From assembly GCA_963965975.1 (NCBI GenBank), contig OZ014414.1:8002230-8066229 (forward strand): a DNA stretch of 64,000 nucleotides, written 5' to 3'. A program made the position numbers and the translations under genes. Origin of the DNA: Xestospongia bergquistia (lineage: Eukaryota; Porifera; Demospongiae; Haplosclerida; Petrosiidae). Shown here in pieces: positions 35,101-44,830 of the stretch (position 1 is its first letter; every line of letters begins with the position of its first letter). Under the pieces are notes generated by a model. That model searched no databases. It was not told where the DNA came from and worked only from the letters and a program-made list of their open reading frames with translations.

Positions 35101-37721
35101 ACACATGCCCATACTGTTCTTTGGACACATATCCATACTGTCCCTTAGACACATACTCATGCTAACTTTTGTTGGTTCAATTACCATGTTATCCTTTGTT
35201 AAGTTTCAGACACATGCCCATACTGTCCTTAGACACATACTCATGCTAACCTTTGTTGGTTCAATTACCATGTTATCCTTTGTTAAGTTTCAGACACATG
35301 CCCATACTGTCCTTTAGACACATACTCATGCTAACCTTTGTTGGTTCAATTACCATGTTATTCTTTGTTAAGTTTCAGACACATCCCCATACTGTCCTTT
35401 AGACACATACTCATTCTAACCTATGTTGGTTCAATTACCATGTTATCCTTTTTTTAAGTTTCAGACACATGCCCATACTGTCCTTTAGACACATACTCAT
35501 GCTAACCTTTGTTGGTTCAATTACCATGTTATCCTTTGTTAAGTTTCAGACACATTCCCATACTGTCCTTTAGACACATACTCATACCTCTCTTTATTAG
35601 TTTATCATTCATATAATATGTAAAAGGTTGCCATGGTATCATAATTTGTGTCCTGATATTCATAATCAAGTTTGCATTGTGGGCTTGTCTTAAAGTATTT
35701 CAAAGATTTAGGGAGTATCTTGTGTTTGCCAAACCTCAAACATTACCTCGCCATTTACCACTTGTGTGTTTACTTATCTGTAATCCCAGGTTAATTAATA
35801 ATGGAATCTGTTGTCTAATATCATTTTATTAGTAATGTTATGATACTACAGTGTTGTATTTCTTCGAAGATACCAAGTGAGCCTATTCTGGATTAACTAC
35901 TAAAAAGAGGACACCCCTTTAATTAGGACATTTAAATTTGACCTACAAGAACGATGTCCTACTCTGTAACTATTAAAAAGAGGGCATCCCTTTAATTAGG
36001 ACATTTAAAGTTTACCGACATGAACAATGTCCTACTCTGTAACTATTACAAATTTAAATAGAGGAGATCTCTTTAATTAGGACACTTCAATTGATCCTAC
36101 ATGAACAATATCTTACTCTGTAACTACTGAAAAGAGGACATCCCTTTAATTAGGACATTTATATTGAAACAATTGGACGCAAGGCTCTGAACACTGAAAG
36201 AGTAAAATCCTTTAATCACCCTATACTAAATTAAAGTCAAATTTGTGTTGCTTTCATCATAGAAAGGTTTAATTAATTCCATTTTAGTCATTCCTCAACT
36301 CAATAATATGACAACACACACAAGAGACACTATATATACAAGTATTATGATATGTTGAGAGAGAATCTCCCACCACCTGTATGATGTGTTTTCCTGATTA
36401 CTCCACATTGATGAAATACCTTGTAAACCCTAACCAGTTTACAGGAGACATAACTGACATAGCTTTGTTGAGTCTAGAGTGTTGTTAAGTTATTGGTATG
36501 TACTGTATAAGGGTACTACGTACATGTGAATTATCAGGGTATTAGGTATGTGTGTGTGTGTGTATGAGGTTTGTCACTGTATGTTCACAATATAAGGGTA
36601 TGTGTACATATATGTAACTATTGTAGCCTTAATAGGTAAATGAGTAACCTTACAATACTATGTCATATTGAGTACATAGTTACCATGGGTAAGCAGTGAA
36701 CCAGTAAATATCAGTACTTACCACAGTGACCTAGAATAGTTACCATTAGTAAGCTCTAGACTAGTAAACATCAGTACTTACCACAATGACCTAGGATAGC
36801 TACCATTAGTAAGCTCTAGACTAGTAAACATCAGTACTTACCACAATGACCTAGGATAGCTACCATTAGTAAGCTCTAGACTAGTAAACATCAGTACTTA
36901 CCACAATGACCTAGGATAGCTACCATTAGTAAGCTCTAGACTAGTAAACATCAGTACTTACCACAATGACCTAGGATAGCTACCATTAGTAAGCTCTAGA
37001 CTAGTAAACATCAGTACTTACCACAATGACCTAGGATAGCTACCATTAGTAAGCTCTATACTAGTAAACATCAGTACTTACCACAATGACATAGGATAGC
37101 TACCATTAGTAAGCTCAGATTAGTAATTACTATAGTAACCATTATCTACTAATTAGCATCTATTATATAACACAAAGTATTATAATTATACAGCACATGA
37201 TTTATATGTCTCTCATTCTCTAGTACTCACAAAACGAGATCCCCCAAGAACACACTCACTTGGAGTAATAGGACCTGCCAACACGATAACAGTAGGAGTT
37301 GGAGGGGGAGGAGTTGGAGGAGGAGGAGGAGGAGCAACAGGTGAAGTCTCGTATGCTACAATCTCCCACCAAACCCCTCCACAAACAATACATGTATCAC
37401 ACCCAAGCTCCTCGTCAACATTCGCTGTATCACAGCTGCATCAAACTCAGCTTCAACAACCAAGACATCCTCCTCCGTTAGTGATACCAAATGGTCAAAG
37501 TCAGCAGCATACGTCTTCTGAACAACACATTAGTCAAGAGGGCGCAAGAATATTTCGCAAAATTGAAAGAAATGTAAGTATGTAGATTGTCTTGGAGCAT
37601 TAGCTTGCAGACTAAATATTTATAAAATAGATGCATTTCATATTATTAATAATTTTTAGTAGTGACATGCAATGTATAGTGAATATAGAGTTACTGTTAT
37701 TAACCAGCAAATCACCTATTT

Positions 37722-37795
<74 letters not shown>

Positions 37796-38923
37796 CCTCC
37801 CTCCCTCCAGTTTAAGCGACTTGAAGAATTAGGTTATCAGGGGTTTGCATTTACTATCCATGGTGATGAAACACTGTTGGCATACTCTGGTCCAATTTCC
37901 CATTGTTTCACATCTCCTTTGATCTCATATCTAAGAGCAGTCATTGTTGCTGGTAAGTAGAGAAAGCTTTAACATTAATAATTATATCACAAATGACAAC
38001 TGTTTTACTGGTGTATTATTGCTATAGTACATGACTTGTTTGTTGCTATGATCATATCTACTTGTTGCTATGATCATATCTACTTGTTGCTATGATCATA
38101 TCTACTTGTTGCTATGGTCATATCTACTTGTTGCTATGGTCATATATGAGGAATTAGTAAATTAAATCTATAGATACTTTTTTATAAATCATTTTTATAA
38201 GAAAGTAAAAAGGTTGACATACTGTACATGTGCAGTACATGTGGTGTACATGTATTTACAACATGTGTATAATAAATGTACATGTGCAGTACAGTTTACC
38301 TTCAGGCCATTATTATCAATTAATTAAATGACAATTATACTGATCACAAAGGTAAATGCTGTATGACTTAAATTTTATTTTACAAAATAAATTATAATTT
38401 AAGAGGAAGCATATTAGCAAATGGCTACAAACCAGCATTCACTAATTCTGAGGAGTTTAAAAGTTTTGAATCACCAATTTAATCCAGTAGGCAACAGTAG
38501 GCATGAATTAAATGTATTGTTATTTTGACAACTTGAATTCAATCCTGCTCTCTTCCTTTCTATATAGCCAATCCCCCACCCCTGATTCCTCATATCACTC
38601 CATCTTTTGCAAACTCATCGAGTCGTGTTCTCTCCATAGCTACCCCGGCTCCCTCTACAACTTCCTCTGTCTCTTCTCGTCAACCTTGTATCTATGAGCC
38701 TAACCCTACTCGTATTCAACAAAAGACAGCCATTTACGAATTGAGCGAGAGTGACGCTTACGACGATGTCAATGCTGGGAACATAATTACAACAAGTGGT
38801 GGAAATGACCTTGATGTGTCTAGACTTGGTACGTTACTTGGTCCCAATGGGAGAAGTGTTCATGTTGTGGTGACATGTGATCCGAATATGTATTCCGGTA
38901 TGGATGGAGATATGAGTGACTAA
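20150..38923 (+). CDS. Divergent homeodomain protein, five exons (487 aa)
   Basis: Exons 20150-20401, 27993-28356, 37224-37573, 37811-37952 and 38568-38923; junctions AAG|GTCAGT...gatag|AGT, GAAG|GTGAGT...ctctag|TA, AAT|GTAAGT...ctccag|TTT and GCTG|GTAAGT...tatag|CC all keep phase, totalling 1464 nt. Residues about 36-100 look like a homeodomain: basic start KKRKVFPF (also a likely NLS), helix 1 ITSELRNLYRSGM, helix 2 SSLIDAACQRTG, recognition helix KAQVKSWIKRTKYHQRK, split by intron 1 at QVK|SW. The usual W-F-x-N is W-I-K-R, so Asn51 is missing. Then follow a His/Asp-rich acidic stretch, a Gly-rich tract (GVGGGGVGGGGGG), Gln/His/Pro-rich sequence, a conserved-looking segment (FKRLEELGYQGFAFTIHGDE) and an acidic C-terminus ending DPNMYSGMDGDMSD. 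Likely a nuclear DNA-binding regulator. I cannot place it in a named homeobox class. Confidence 0.75.
21473..21805. repeat. Degenerate tandem repeat, unit about 135-150 bp
   Basis: About 2.4 units, each starting near 'aataccaatg..cttgttagaatg' and containing 'aaggcctgcctca' and 'tagccatggttcttaa'. Confidence 0.65.
22588..22790. repeat. Tandem repeat, unit about 87 bp
   Basis: About 2.2 units with shared pieces 'gtgacttcatattactgt', 'actatatt.tatggtactgt' and 'tactgtgtgacagtgact'. Located in intron 1. Confidence 0.65.
25806..25865. repeat. Perfect 30-bp tandem duplication
   Basis: 'gccacgagctgtaattc' plus a T run and 'acaa' occurs twice in direct succession. It is a recent local duplication inside intron 1. 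Confidence 0.75.
26701..26719 (+). repeat. Poly-G tract
   Basis: 'ggggaggggggggggggg'-type run in intron 1. It may form a G-quadruplex and is prone to length error in assembly. Confidence 0.7.
27084..27316 (+). repeat. 60-bp minisatellite, cluster 1 (intron 1)
   Basis: Four units of a repeat with the core pieces 'actagtctagagcttacta', 'atggtagctatcctagg' and 'tcactgtggtaagtactga'. It is in sense orientation relative to the host gene and about 680 nt before exon 2. Confidence 0.85.
28575..28985 (+). repeat. 60-bp minisatellite, cluster 2 (start of intron 2)
   Basis: About seven units, sense orientation, beginning roughly 220 nt after exon 2. Most units keep GTAAGTACTG and TACTAATGGTAGCTATCCTAG-type pieces. 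Confidence 0.85.
29695..29900 (+). repeat. 60-bp minisatellite, cluster 3 (diverged)
   Basis: Three to four partial units with the same pieces, interrupted by deletions. Confidence 0.75.
30520..31015 (+). repeat. 60-bp minisatellite, cluster 4
   Basis: About seven sense units from about 30600 to 31010, preceded by one inverted unit at about 30525-30590 ('gctaccattagtaagcttta ... ccacagtgacctagg'). The head-to-head arrangement can form a local hairpin. Confidence 0.85.
31245..31555 (+). repeat. 60-bp minisatellite, cluster 5
   Basis: Five sense units. This cluster has its own variant ('gaacatactaatggtag', 'tcctatgt'), so units have been homogenised within clusters. Confidence 0.85.
31905..32275. 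repeat. 30-bp satellite array, about 12 units
   Basis: Unit 'ttcttaatataagggtct' plus 'tccccattcatg', about 12 copies with few differences. As 30 is a multiple of three, the minus strand stays open for 76 codons and reads a decapeptide repeat NGEDPYIKNM. I take the open frame as a by-product of the period. Located in intron 2. Confidence 0.9.
35095..35592. repeat. 85-bp tandem repeat, about 5.5 units
   Basis: Unit contains 'agacacatgcccatactgtc', 'agacacatactcatgctaac' and 'ggttcaattaccatgttatc'. The plus-strand open stretch across it follows from the repeat and is not a gene. Located in intron 2. Confidence 0.85.
35890..36170. repeat. 73-80 bp tandem repeat, about 3.7 units
   Basis: Unit contains 'aaaagagg.catccctttaa', 'ttaggacatttaa' and 'aatgtcctactctgtaact'. 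Located in intron 2. Confidence 0.8.
36680..37122 (-). repeat. 60-bp minisatellite, cluster 6, inverted (end of intron 2)
   Basis: Seven nearly identical units in the opposite orientation: 'taccattagtaagctctaga', 'ctagtaaacatcagtactta', 'ccacaatgacctaggatagc'. It ends about 100 nt before exon 3. It is the most homogeneous cluster and is the reverse complement of clusters 1-5. Confidence 0.9.
37731..37810 (+). repeat. (CT)n microsatellite forming the exon 4 polypyrimidine tract
   Basis: About 70 nt of CT dinucleotides followed by 'ccctccctccctccag', ending exactly at the acceptor AG (37809-37810) of exon 4 of the homeodomain gene. Confidence 0.85.
38036..38148. repeat. 22-bp tandem repeat, five units
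   Basis: Unit 'cttgttgctatgatcatat' plus 'cta', nearly perfect, inside intron 4 of the homeodomain gene. Confidence 0.85.
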
Positions 38924-39765
38924 TAATGACATCATTGTGATGATGTCACATTACATCATCACTTGTTACATGAAGTATCTTAAATAAAAGTTTATTGTTT
39001 TTTGTTTTATAATTGTTTGTAACTTAATGAGGTCACCATGTGTCCTTTAAAACTTAATTTAATTAACTCATTGCAACTTTTTGATACTTATAATGCACAT
39101 TTTCAGTTCTAATAACAACTCATTATCAAGTATTTTATGTCACGCTTTTACAGGCCTTATATTCAGCCTGAATTCTTATTGTATTTTGTGTGTGTGGAGA
39201 ATTTTACTGTTATTATTCTGTGTTTTGTAGATAAAACTTTAATGGATTTTTATTTAATATTGTCTACCATTTTTATTTATATTTAAATTAAGTTTCCATA
39301 GTAACATAATAACTATGTATAACTTTATTGTTATTAATGTAGTGAATATCATGGCTGTATTATCATTATTATTATTATTATTATATATTATTATTATATA
39401 TTATAATTATTATGAGGAACCATATAATTATAATACATAAATGTATTAACATGTACATGTACATGGTATTGGAACATGTAAAATTATGTAAGGTTAGCTA
39501 AGTAAATTTTTATTATGTAATGCTACTGATAATAAGCATTGTATAAACATATTTAGTTTAATTTTTAAATTGTTTGAAAATTCAGTATATTGGCAGTATT
39601 TCTATTTACAGGCTCAAGTATATCATTGGAGTTTAATTTTTTAAAATTAAGCCAAAAATCCAAATTTAATGTATGATAAATACAAAAATATATACATTGT
39701 CCAAAGTGTCAAAAAATTTGACTAACCATAAAAACAATCATAATAGATACATCATATCTTATCGT
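38924..39765. other. Intergenic between two convergent genes
   Basis: A poly(A) signal-like AATAAA lies at about 38981 for the homeodomain gene. An (ATT)n/(TTA)n run sits at about 39361-39412 and a TACATGTACATG palindrome at about 39451-39464. No gene seen. Confidence 0.5.
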
Positions 39766-42381
39766 TTAGTCAGATGCAAGAGGTACAGGGACAGAGTTAA
39801 TAGAAGCTCCATAATTCCGAGGCTGCTGCTGTTTTTCAACGTTTACTTCCTGTTCTTCATTGTCGTTAACATAACAATTGCATAGAAAATGTTGTTTGAG
39901 CTGTTGGTTATTGTTCCTAGTCTGTGTGACTGACAATAGCGGAGTAATCACTGATACTTCGAGCTCTTCATCACGTGCTGTGTTATCATGATTACGATAA
40001 TTTGTTACAAGCTTTGCAAAGAAGTAGATAATTATTAGTACTTGTGGAATGAAAACCAAAATATATTGCGCAACGTAAGTGGGTTTATTTAGAGGTAGAC
40101 CAATGTTAGTCAAGTAGTATTGTAAAAAGATGGTAGCATTGGTGAATGAAATCAAGAAAAGTATAAAAGCATCAAGATAATTATGAATTTGACATCGGTA
40201 TGGTTTTATCATTAGTGAAATGATCAAAGCAAATGTACATAAAGCTTGATTAAGTATAAGTTGCAATGTAAACACTAATGAAAAGAGATTAGCAGCAAAG
40301 AGACTAAAACGAAGGATGAAGTACCATCCTGCGTACCAACGATAGTCGTGAATACCAAACGAAAACCTCCAGAACTTAAAACCAACACAAGGTCTGCTGT
40401 TTCTCTTTCCCCATTTAAGATCTCTTTGAAATGGCTTTAAGAGGTATTGAAAAATACCATCAAGATGCTTGCCAATAGAAGCACGTACAGAGTGATCATT
40501 TTCCTCATTGTTATGCAATGGTTTGTATCTTAATAGTAACAGAAGCAATGGAAACCCTATTACAAAGGTCACTAAAATGAAGATAGCCAATACTCCTAAC
40601 CTCTTGTGTTTTGGTCCAAAATACTTCAAATTACCTTGATAATAGAGTACTTTTTCAGCTTCAGTTCCATCTTCATAATATAAATAACTTGGGGTTATTA
40701 AATAGATGGTTGTCACTGCAAATTTTGTATAAGATAAAAGAAGGCAAGATGCAACAAGAGTCCTTATTGATTTCCATTTATCGAAACATACCATTTTCTG
40801 CAGCCAAGGAAGAGCTCGCAAGCACTTACAACAAGAATAATAAACACAGTCTTCATTAAATATCTGTTTACATGTTCTTTCAAATGTGTTTTGTAGTTTA
40901 TCTAAGCATCCTATTAATAAAGCTAGAACAGCAACAGGAATAAGAGGCAAGGTTGCCACAAAATAATTAATAACGAGAACATGAATTGTTTCAAAAGACT
41001 TTGCAAAGCAAAAACTGTTAGCGGGATATGTAAAATCAAGATTCCATATTCCATAAACAAAGTCTGATACGTACTCTATATGATCATCCACTTTACTTGT
41101 TCTACCAAATACACTGGTCATTGGTATTGTTCCCATACAATCTAATCGTAATGTGGTAGTGATCATCTGAGCAAAAAATATAAGAGGATTCAAAGCTCCT
41201 GAAGCAGGGAAAAAATTAAAAATGAAAATGAAGGCAAGAAGGATAAAGAGACCAATTATATTAGCAGCAAAATATATTGTCATTTTCTTAGGATTACATT
41301 CAATACATGTATAACTTCTTGAATTGACAGCTGGTGCTGTATCATTGATACAACTGGAACAAAGCTGATTAGTACGGTTTGTTAAACATTGGTTTGTAAA
41401 GTCTAATGGAACATACCGCCCCATATAAGGCGAGTAGAAGCTCTTGCAGAACTTACAGAAACCAACGACTACTTGGTCTTCATTAAAGTGATAGTGACCA
41501 ATCCAATATGCTCTCAGGATATGTGTAACATTGTTGATACATTTAATGACATCATTATAGGCAGAAGTACCATTGATGGACGAGCAGATATCATAACCAA
41601 GTGTTTTTAAATATCTGTCTTCATAATATCCATGATGAGTCAAACTTGTAGGATTTTCAAACATATCAAATCGAGGGGCAAGCTTTCTGTTTGGGTTTTT
41701 ATGGTTACTAACAGAATTTGTTATGTCAGAAACTGAATTGGTAAGTATCTTATTGTTTTCTCCGTGTGAATTTAACCTAATAATAGATAATGTCATATTT
41801 ATAGTAACCAAAATTATCAACAATAAATAATTGTTTTTTAACATGTCATATAATTGCAGTAATACAACAGAAATTTAAGATTGGTAAGCTAACAAATAGC
41901 AGATCACATCAAAATAATCTTTAAAAATGTTCACAAAAGTTAATAATTCATTCATAGTCCATGCATTCAAAACATAAACTATGATTTCCAAATAATATAT
42001 TCCTTGTTGCTAAGGGCAACATACATAGTTCATGCCCACAGCAAGTAAACAGACTATTCCAGAAACAAACGATTGTATGGCAAAAAGCTCATGGAACAAT
42101 AATATTCTAGAATGGAAGCGTCTTCCAGATAAATTGCTTCATTAAGGTAACAGGTTTTATAGGTAATATTATTCATATCATACAAGTGATGATTTTTGAG
42201 TCATAAAATCAAGTCATTATTTCAGAGTGCAAGCTATAGTGTATCTATGCATAAAGTACTCTATGTACCTTGTTGGAGACAATGATTGTGCTTGTATCAC
42301 ATCTCCCAAATATGAGGCACTGACAGCAACAATAGTACTCATACAGAGTATGGCAGATAAAAGAGTTAATGGTTGTGTCAT
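39766..42381 (-). CDS. Multipass membrane protein A with Cys-rich ectodomain (707 aa)
   Basis: Two exons: 42381-42269 (signal peptide, MTQPLTLLSAILCMSTIVAV) and 41776-39766; junction ACAAG|GTACAT ... tattag|GTT, phase 2, the same as in paralogues B and C. The ectodomain has many paired cysteines (VGFCKFCKSFYSP, NQLCSSCINDTAP, SRSYTCIEC). About eight or nine membrane segments follow, with LVASCLLLSYTK, LYYQGNLKYFGPKH and FVIGFPLLLLLLRYKP. The pattern L-L-S-Y-T-K ... Y-x-G-N-x-x-Y-x-x-x-H ... P-x-x-L-L-L resembles a membrane module found on Cys-rich/EGF-type proteins of sponges, cnidarians and choanoflagellates (my recollection, ligand unknown). The tail is acidic, with FLCNCY and GASINSVPVPLASD. 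Exon 2 also has an internal ATG at 41844 in the intron; the signal-peptide exon fits the paralogues better. Confidence 0.8.
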
Positions 42382-44104
42382 TTTCAATACTATATGTAAA
42401 AAGGAGACAAAATTATATATATATATATATATATTGTTTGAGGACCATATTTATCTTAAAAAGCAATTGACTAAATACAAGTTTTCCATCCTCAGTTAAG
42501 TACTAAATAGAACTGTAGATAACCAAAGTATCCTATAGCACAGTCATCCTCATATAAACCATAATTATATGTACCATATTTGTAGTAAGCTGATTAATAA
42601 GAACATCTGATTTCACTTTCATAAATACTGCAAGCATACTGTAAGAACTGATTGGTATATTTTAACTATAATTTGGTTATATAGATAGCAATTACAAACT
42701 TATTTTTGTTAAAAAAGTAATCATAATACTGTTTTGATTACTAATATATTACTGCTTATGTAGTCACATAACATTAATTTCATAATACATTAATAATCAA
42801 AGTAGCATTATGTTTACATTTTGTATATACAACCTGTATAATAATGTATTAGTTAAATGAACTGATCAATTTTGCAGTATATAACATTCATTGGGAGCTT
42901 TATAAATACATTGAGATGTATGTATAGATGATAAAGTATGCTCAATTAAGTCTACTTAATATTAAAGACATGTTAGGATTATCAAAACAATGAAAGTGAT
43001 TAATTATAAATTAGTATAACTATTATATGTAATATCTTTGTATATAATAATACTACTGATACACTAACAATACTATTATTGTTGACATAAAGACATACTA
43101 TGGCTGCCTCTCCTCTGCTGTAAGACAGGCATTACACAAACCAGTTAGAACACTCTTGTTATGAAATTTAAAACTGTTTTAATGTAGGTCTAGTATGATT
43201 GTGTAATTTGTTAATATCTAGTATTAATAATAGAGTTTGTTAATATTTACTAAATAACATCTGCCCGCCGTGTGTTTAACAATGAAAGGAGGCAGAAAGA
43301 GGGACAAACAGAAACAGACAATTCATATAAAGAGAAAAAAATTAACAATGAGGCTAACAAAATAAGAGAGGTGGATACAAATTGTGAGACGGACAAGACA
43401 TTCAATTCACTTATTCCAATTATGCTTTCCAATATTACATCAACTAATATGACATATTTTGTACATGTCATTGACTGACTACACATCCATTCAAGTCATT
43501 TAGAGTAATATTATATACAACCATGTGTCTAGTACCTTTTAGTGACTAACAAAACAGATTTAGTACATTAAACTATAGTTTACGCAGTCATATGCATCAT
43601 GGTTCACTAGACATCAGTACACTTCGGGCTAGTTTAATAAACTAATAAAGGGTATGTATACATCAAAATAAGTTTAGCAGGAGTTTCTGGACAAAATTTA
43701 GACTCAGTCCTCGTGTATCTGATTGTAATAGTATCAAACTTATATATGTTGTCTCAAAAACTAATTTACCAAGACTCTTAATGGATCTACAATATTGTAT
43801 ACTATTCAACTTATAACACTCACTTCTATAAATGATCCTCAAACTGTAGTCTGACTCAAAGATTTGGATATTAAGTCAATTTGATTATACTATACTCGCA
43901 AGACACACCCCTCCAAAAGTCATACATGTTATCATTTCTGACCTCAATGACCTGTACTTTAATGTAAGCTTTAAAATATTTTTTCAACTGAATCAGTGCA
44001 TCAATTAAAATAAACTGTACTTTAATATAAGTTATTAGAAGCATCTGAAAATATCAATTAAACTTCAAGTGTATAATCTATAGTCTAGTCAATGTACAGA
44101 TACT
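42382..44104. other. 5' flank of gene A, duplicated at gene B
   Basis: No gene seen. Blocks at about 42960-43270 and 43800-44010 match 47500-47760 and 48180-48380 upstream of gene B, for example 'gatcctcaaactgtagtctg' and 'tttgattatactatactcgc'. The conserved 43800-44010 stretch is the best candidate for a shared promoter. Confidence 0.6.
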
Positions 44105-44200
44105 CTAACATATGGCTGGTGGAGCTGAAGTGGCATATTAGTATGAAACACAACAGTGTCTTCAATGATTCTTTATTTTCAAATAATCTACAATATATGT
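44105..44200 (+). pseudogene. Relic of a PhzF/PBLD first exon
   Basis: 'ggtggagctgaag' (44113-44125) and the following 'gtgtcttcaatgattctt' match the DNA just before and inside exon 1 of the PhzF gene at 48494 ('ggtggagctgaag', 'gtgccttcactgattctc'). About 26 of 33 positions agree over the exon part. The ATG is lost and no later PhzF exon is found here. It marks the end of the duplicated block. Confidence 0.6.
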
Positions 44201-44362
44201 ATTACAAGTATAATTCAATGCATACCATAAATGTACATGTGTACATGTATTCAATATGTAAAATGTTTTGGAATTGGGATGGATGTAATTCTGCACATGT
44301 CAATTATAAATATATATAAACTGAGAAATGCCAGACAATATCTGGTCTTTAAAAAGGTATAA

Positions 44363-44365
<3 letters not shown>

Positions 44366-44406
<41 letters not shown>
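44366..44406. repeat. (TA)n microsatellite
   Basis: About 19 TA dinucleotides between the PhzF relic and the 3' end of gene B. Confidence 0.9.
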
Positions 44407-44410
<4 letters not shown>

Positions 44411-44830
44411 TATACTCAACTATTATCCTAATTAATCTATATACATGTATACGTAAATCAAATGTATGCATGTACACATGCTTTACAGACCAAGATACAC
44501 TTAGGGATAGAACAATATTAGAATATGGAAATTGATTCTAGTTAGCTAAGTAATTTTTGCTAATTTTGTGCAATGATACTGATTAATATAAATCTAAGTA
44601 CATATTCAGTTAATTTTTTAATTTTTTAAAAATTCACTATATTGATAGTATATACAGGCTCAAGTATACTTGTCTGTGGTTATATCACCATTAGAGTTTA
44701 ATTATTTTTAAAATTAAGCTAATAATACATAATTAATATATCATAAATACAAAAATATGTTTTGTCCTAAAGTGTCAAAAGTTCAACTAACCATAAAAAC
44801 AATCAAAATAGATACATCATATCTTATCGT

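Noticed and set aside
35039..35317. 92-codon plus-strand frame
   Set aside because: Covers an 85-bp tandem repeat inside intron 2 and has no domain features.
37299..37481. Alternative frame with a Glu-rich start in the exon 3 region
   Set aside because: It is the Gly-rich tract of the homeodomain gene exon 3 read in another frame; the real frame joins both neighbouring exons in phase.
42227..42499. 90-codon plus-strand frame
   Set aside because: Overlaps the signal-peptide exon of gene A on the minus strand and runs through a TA microsatellite.
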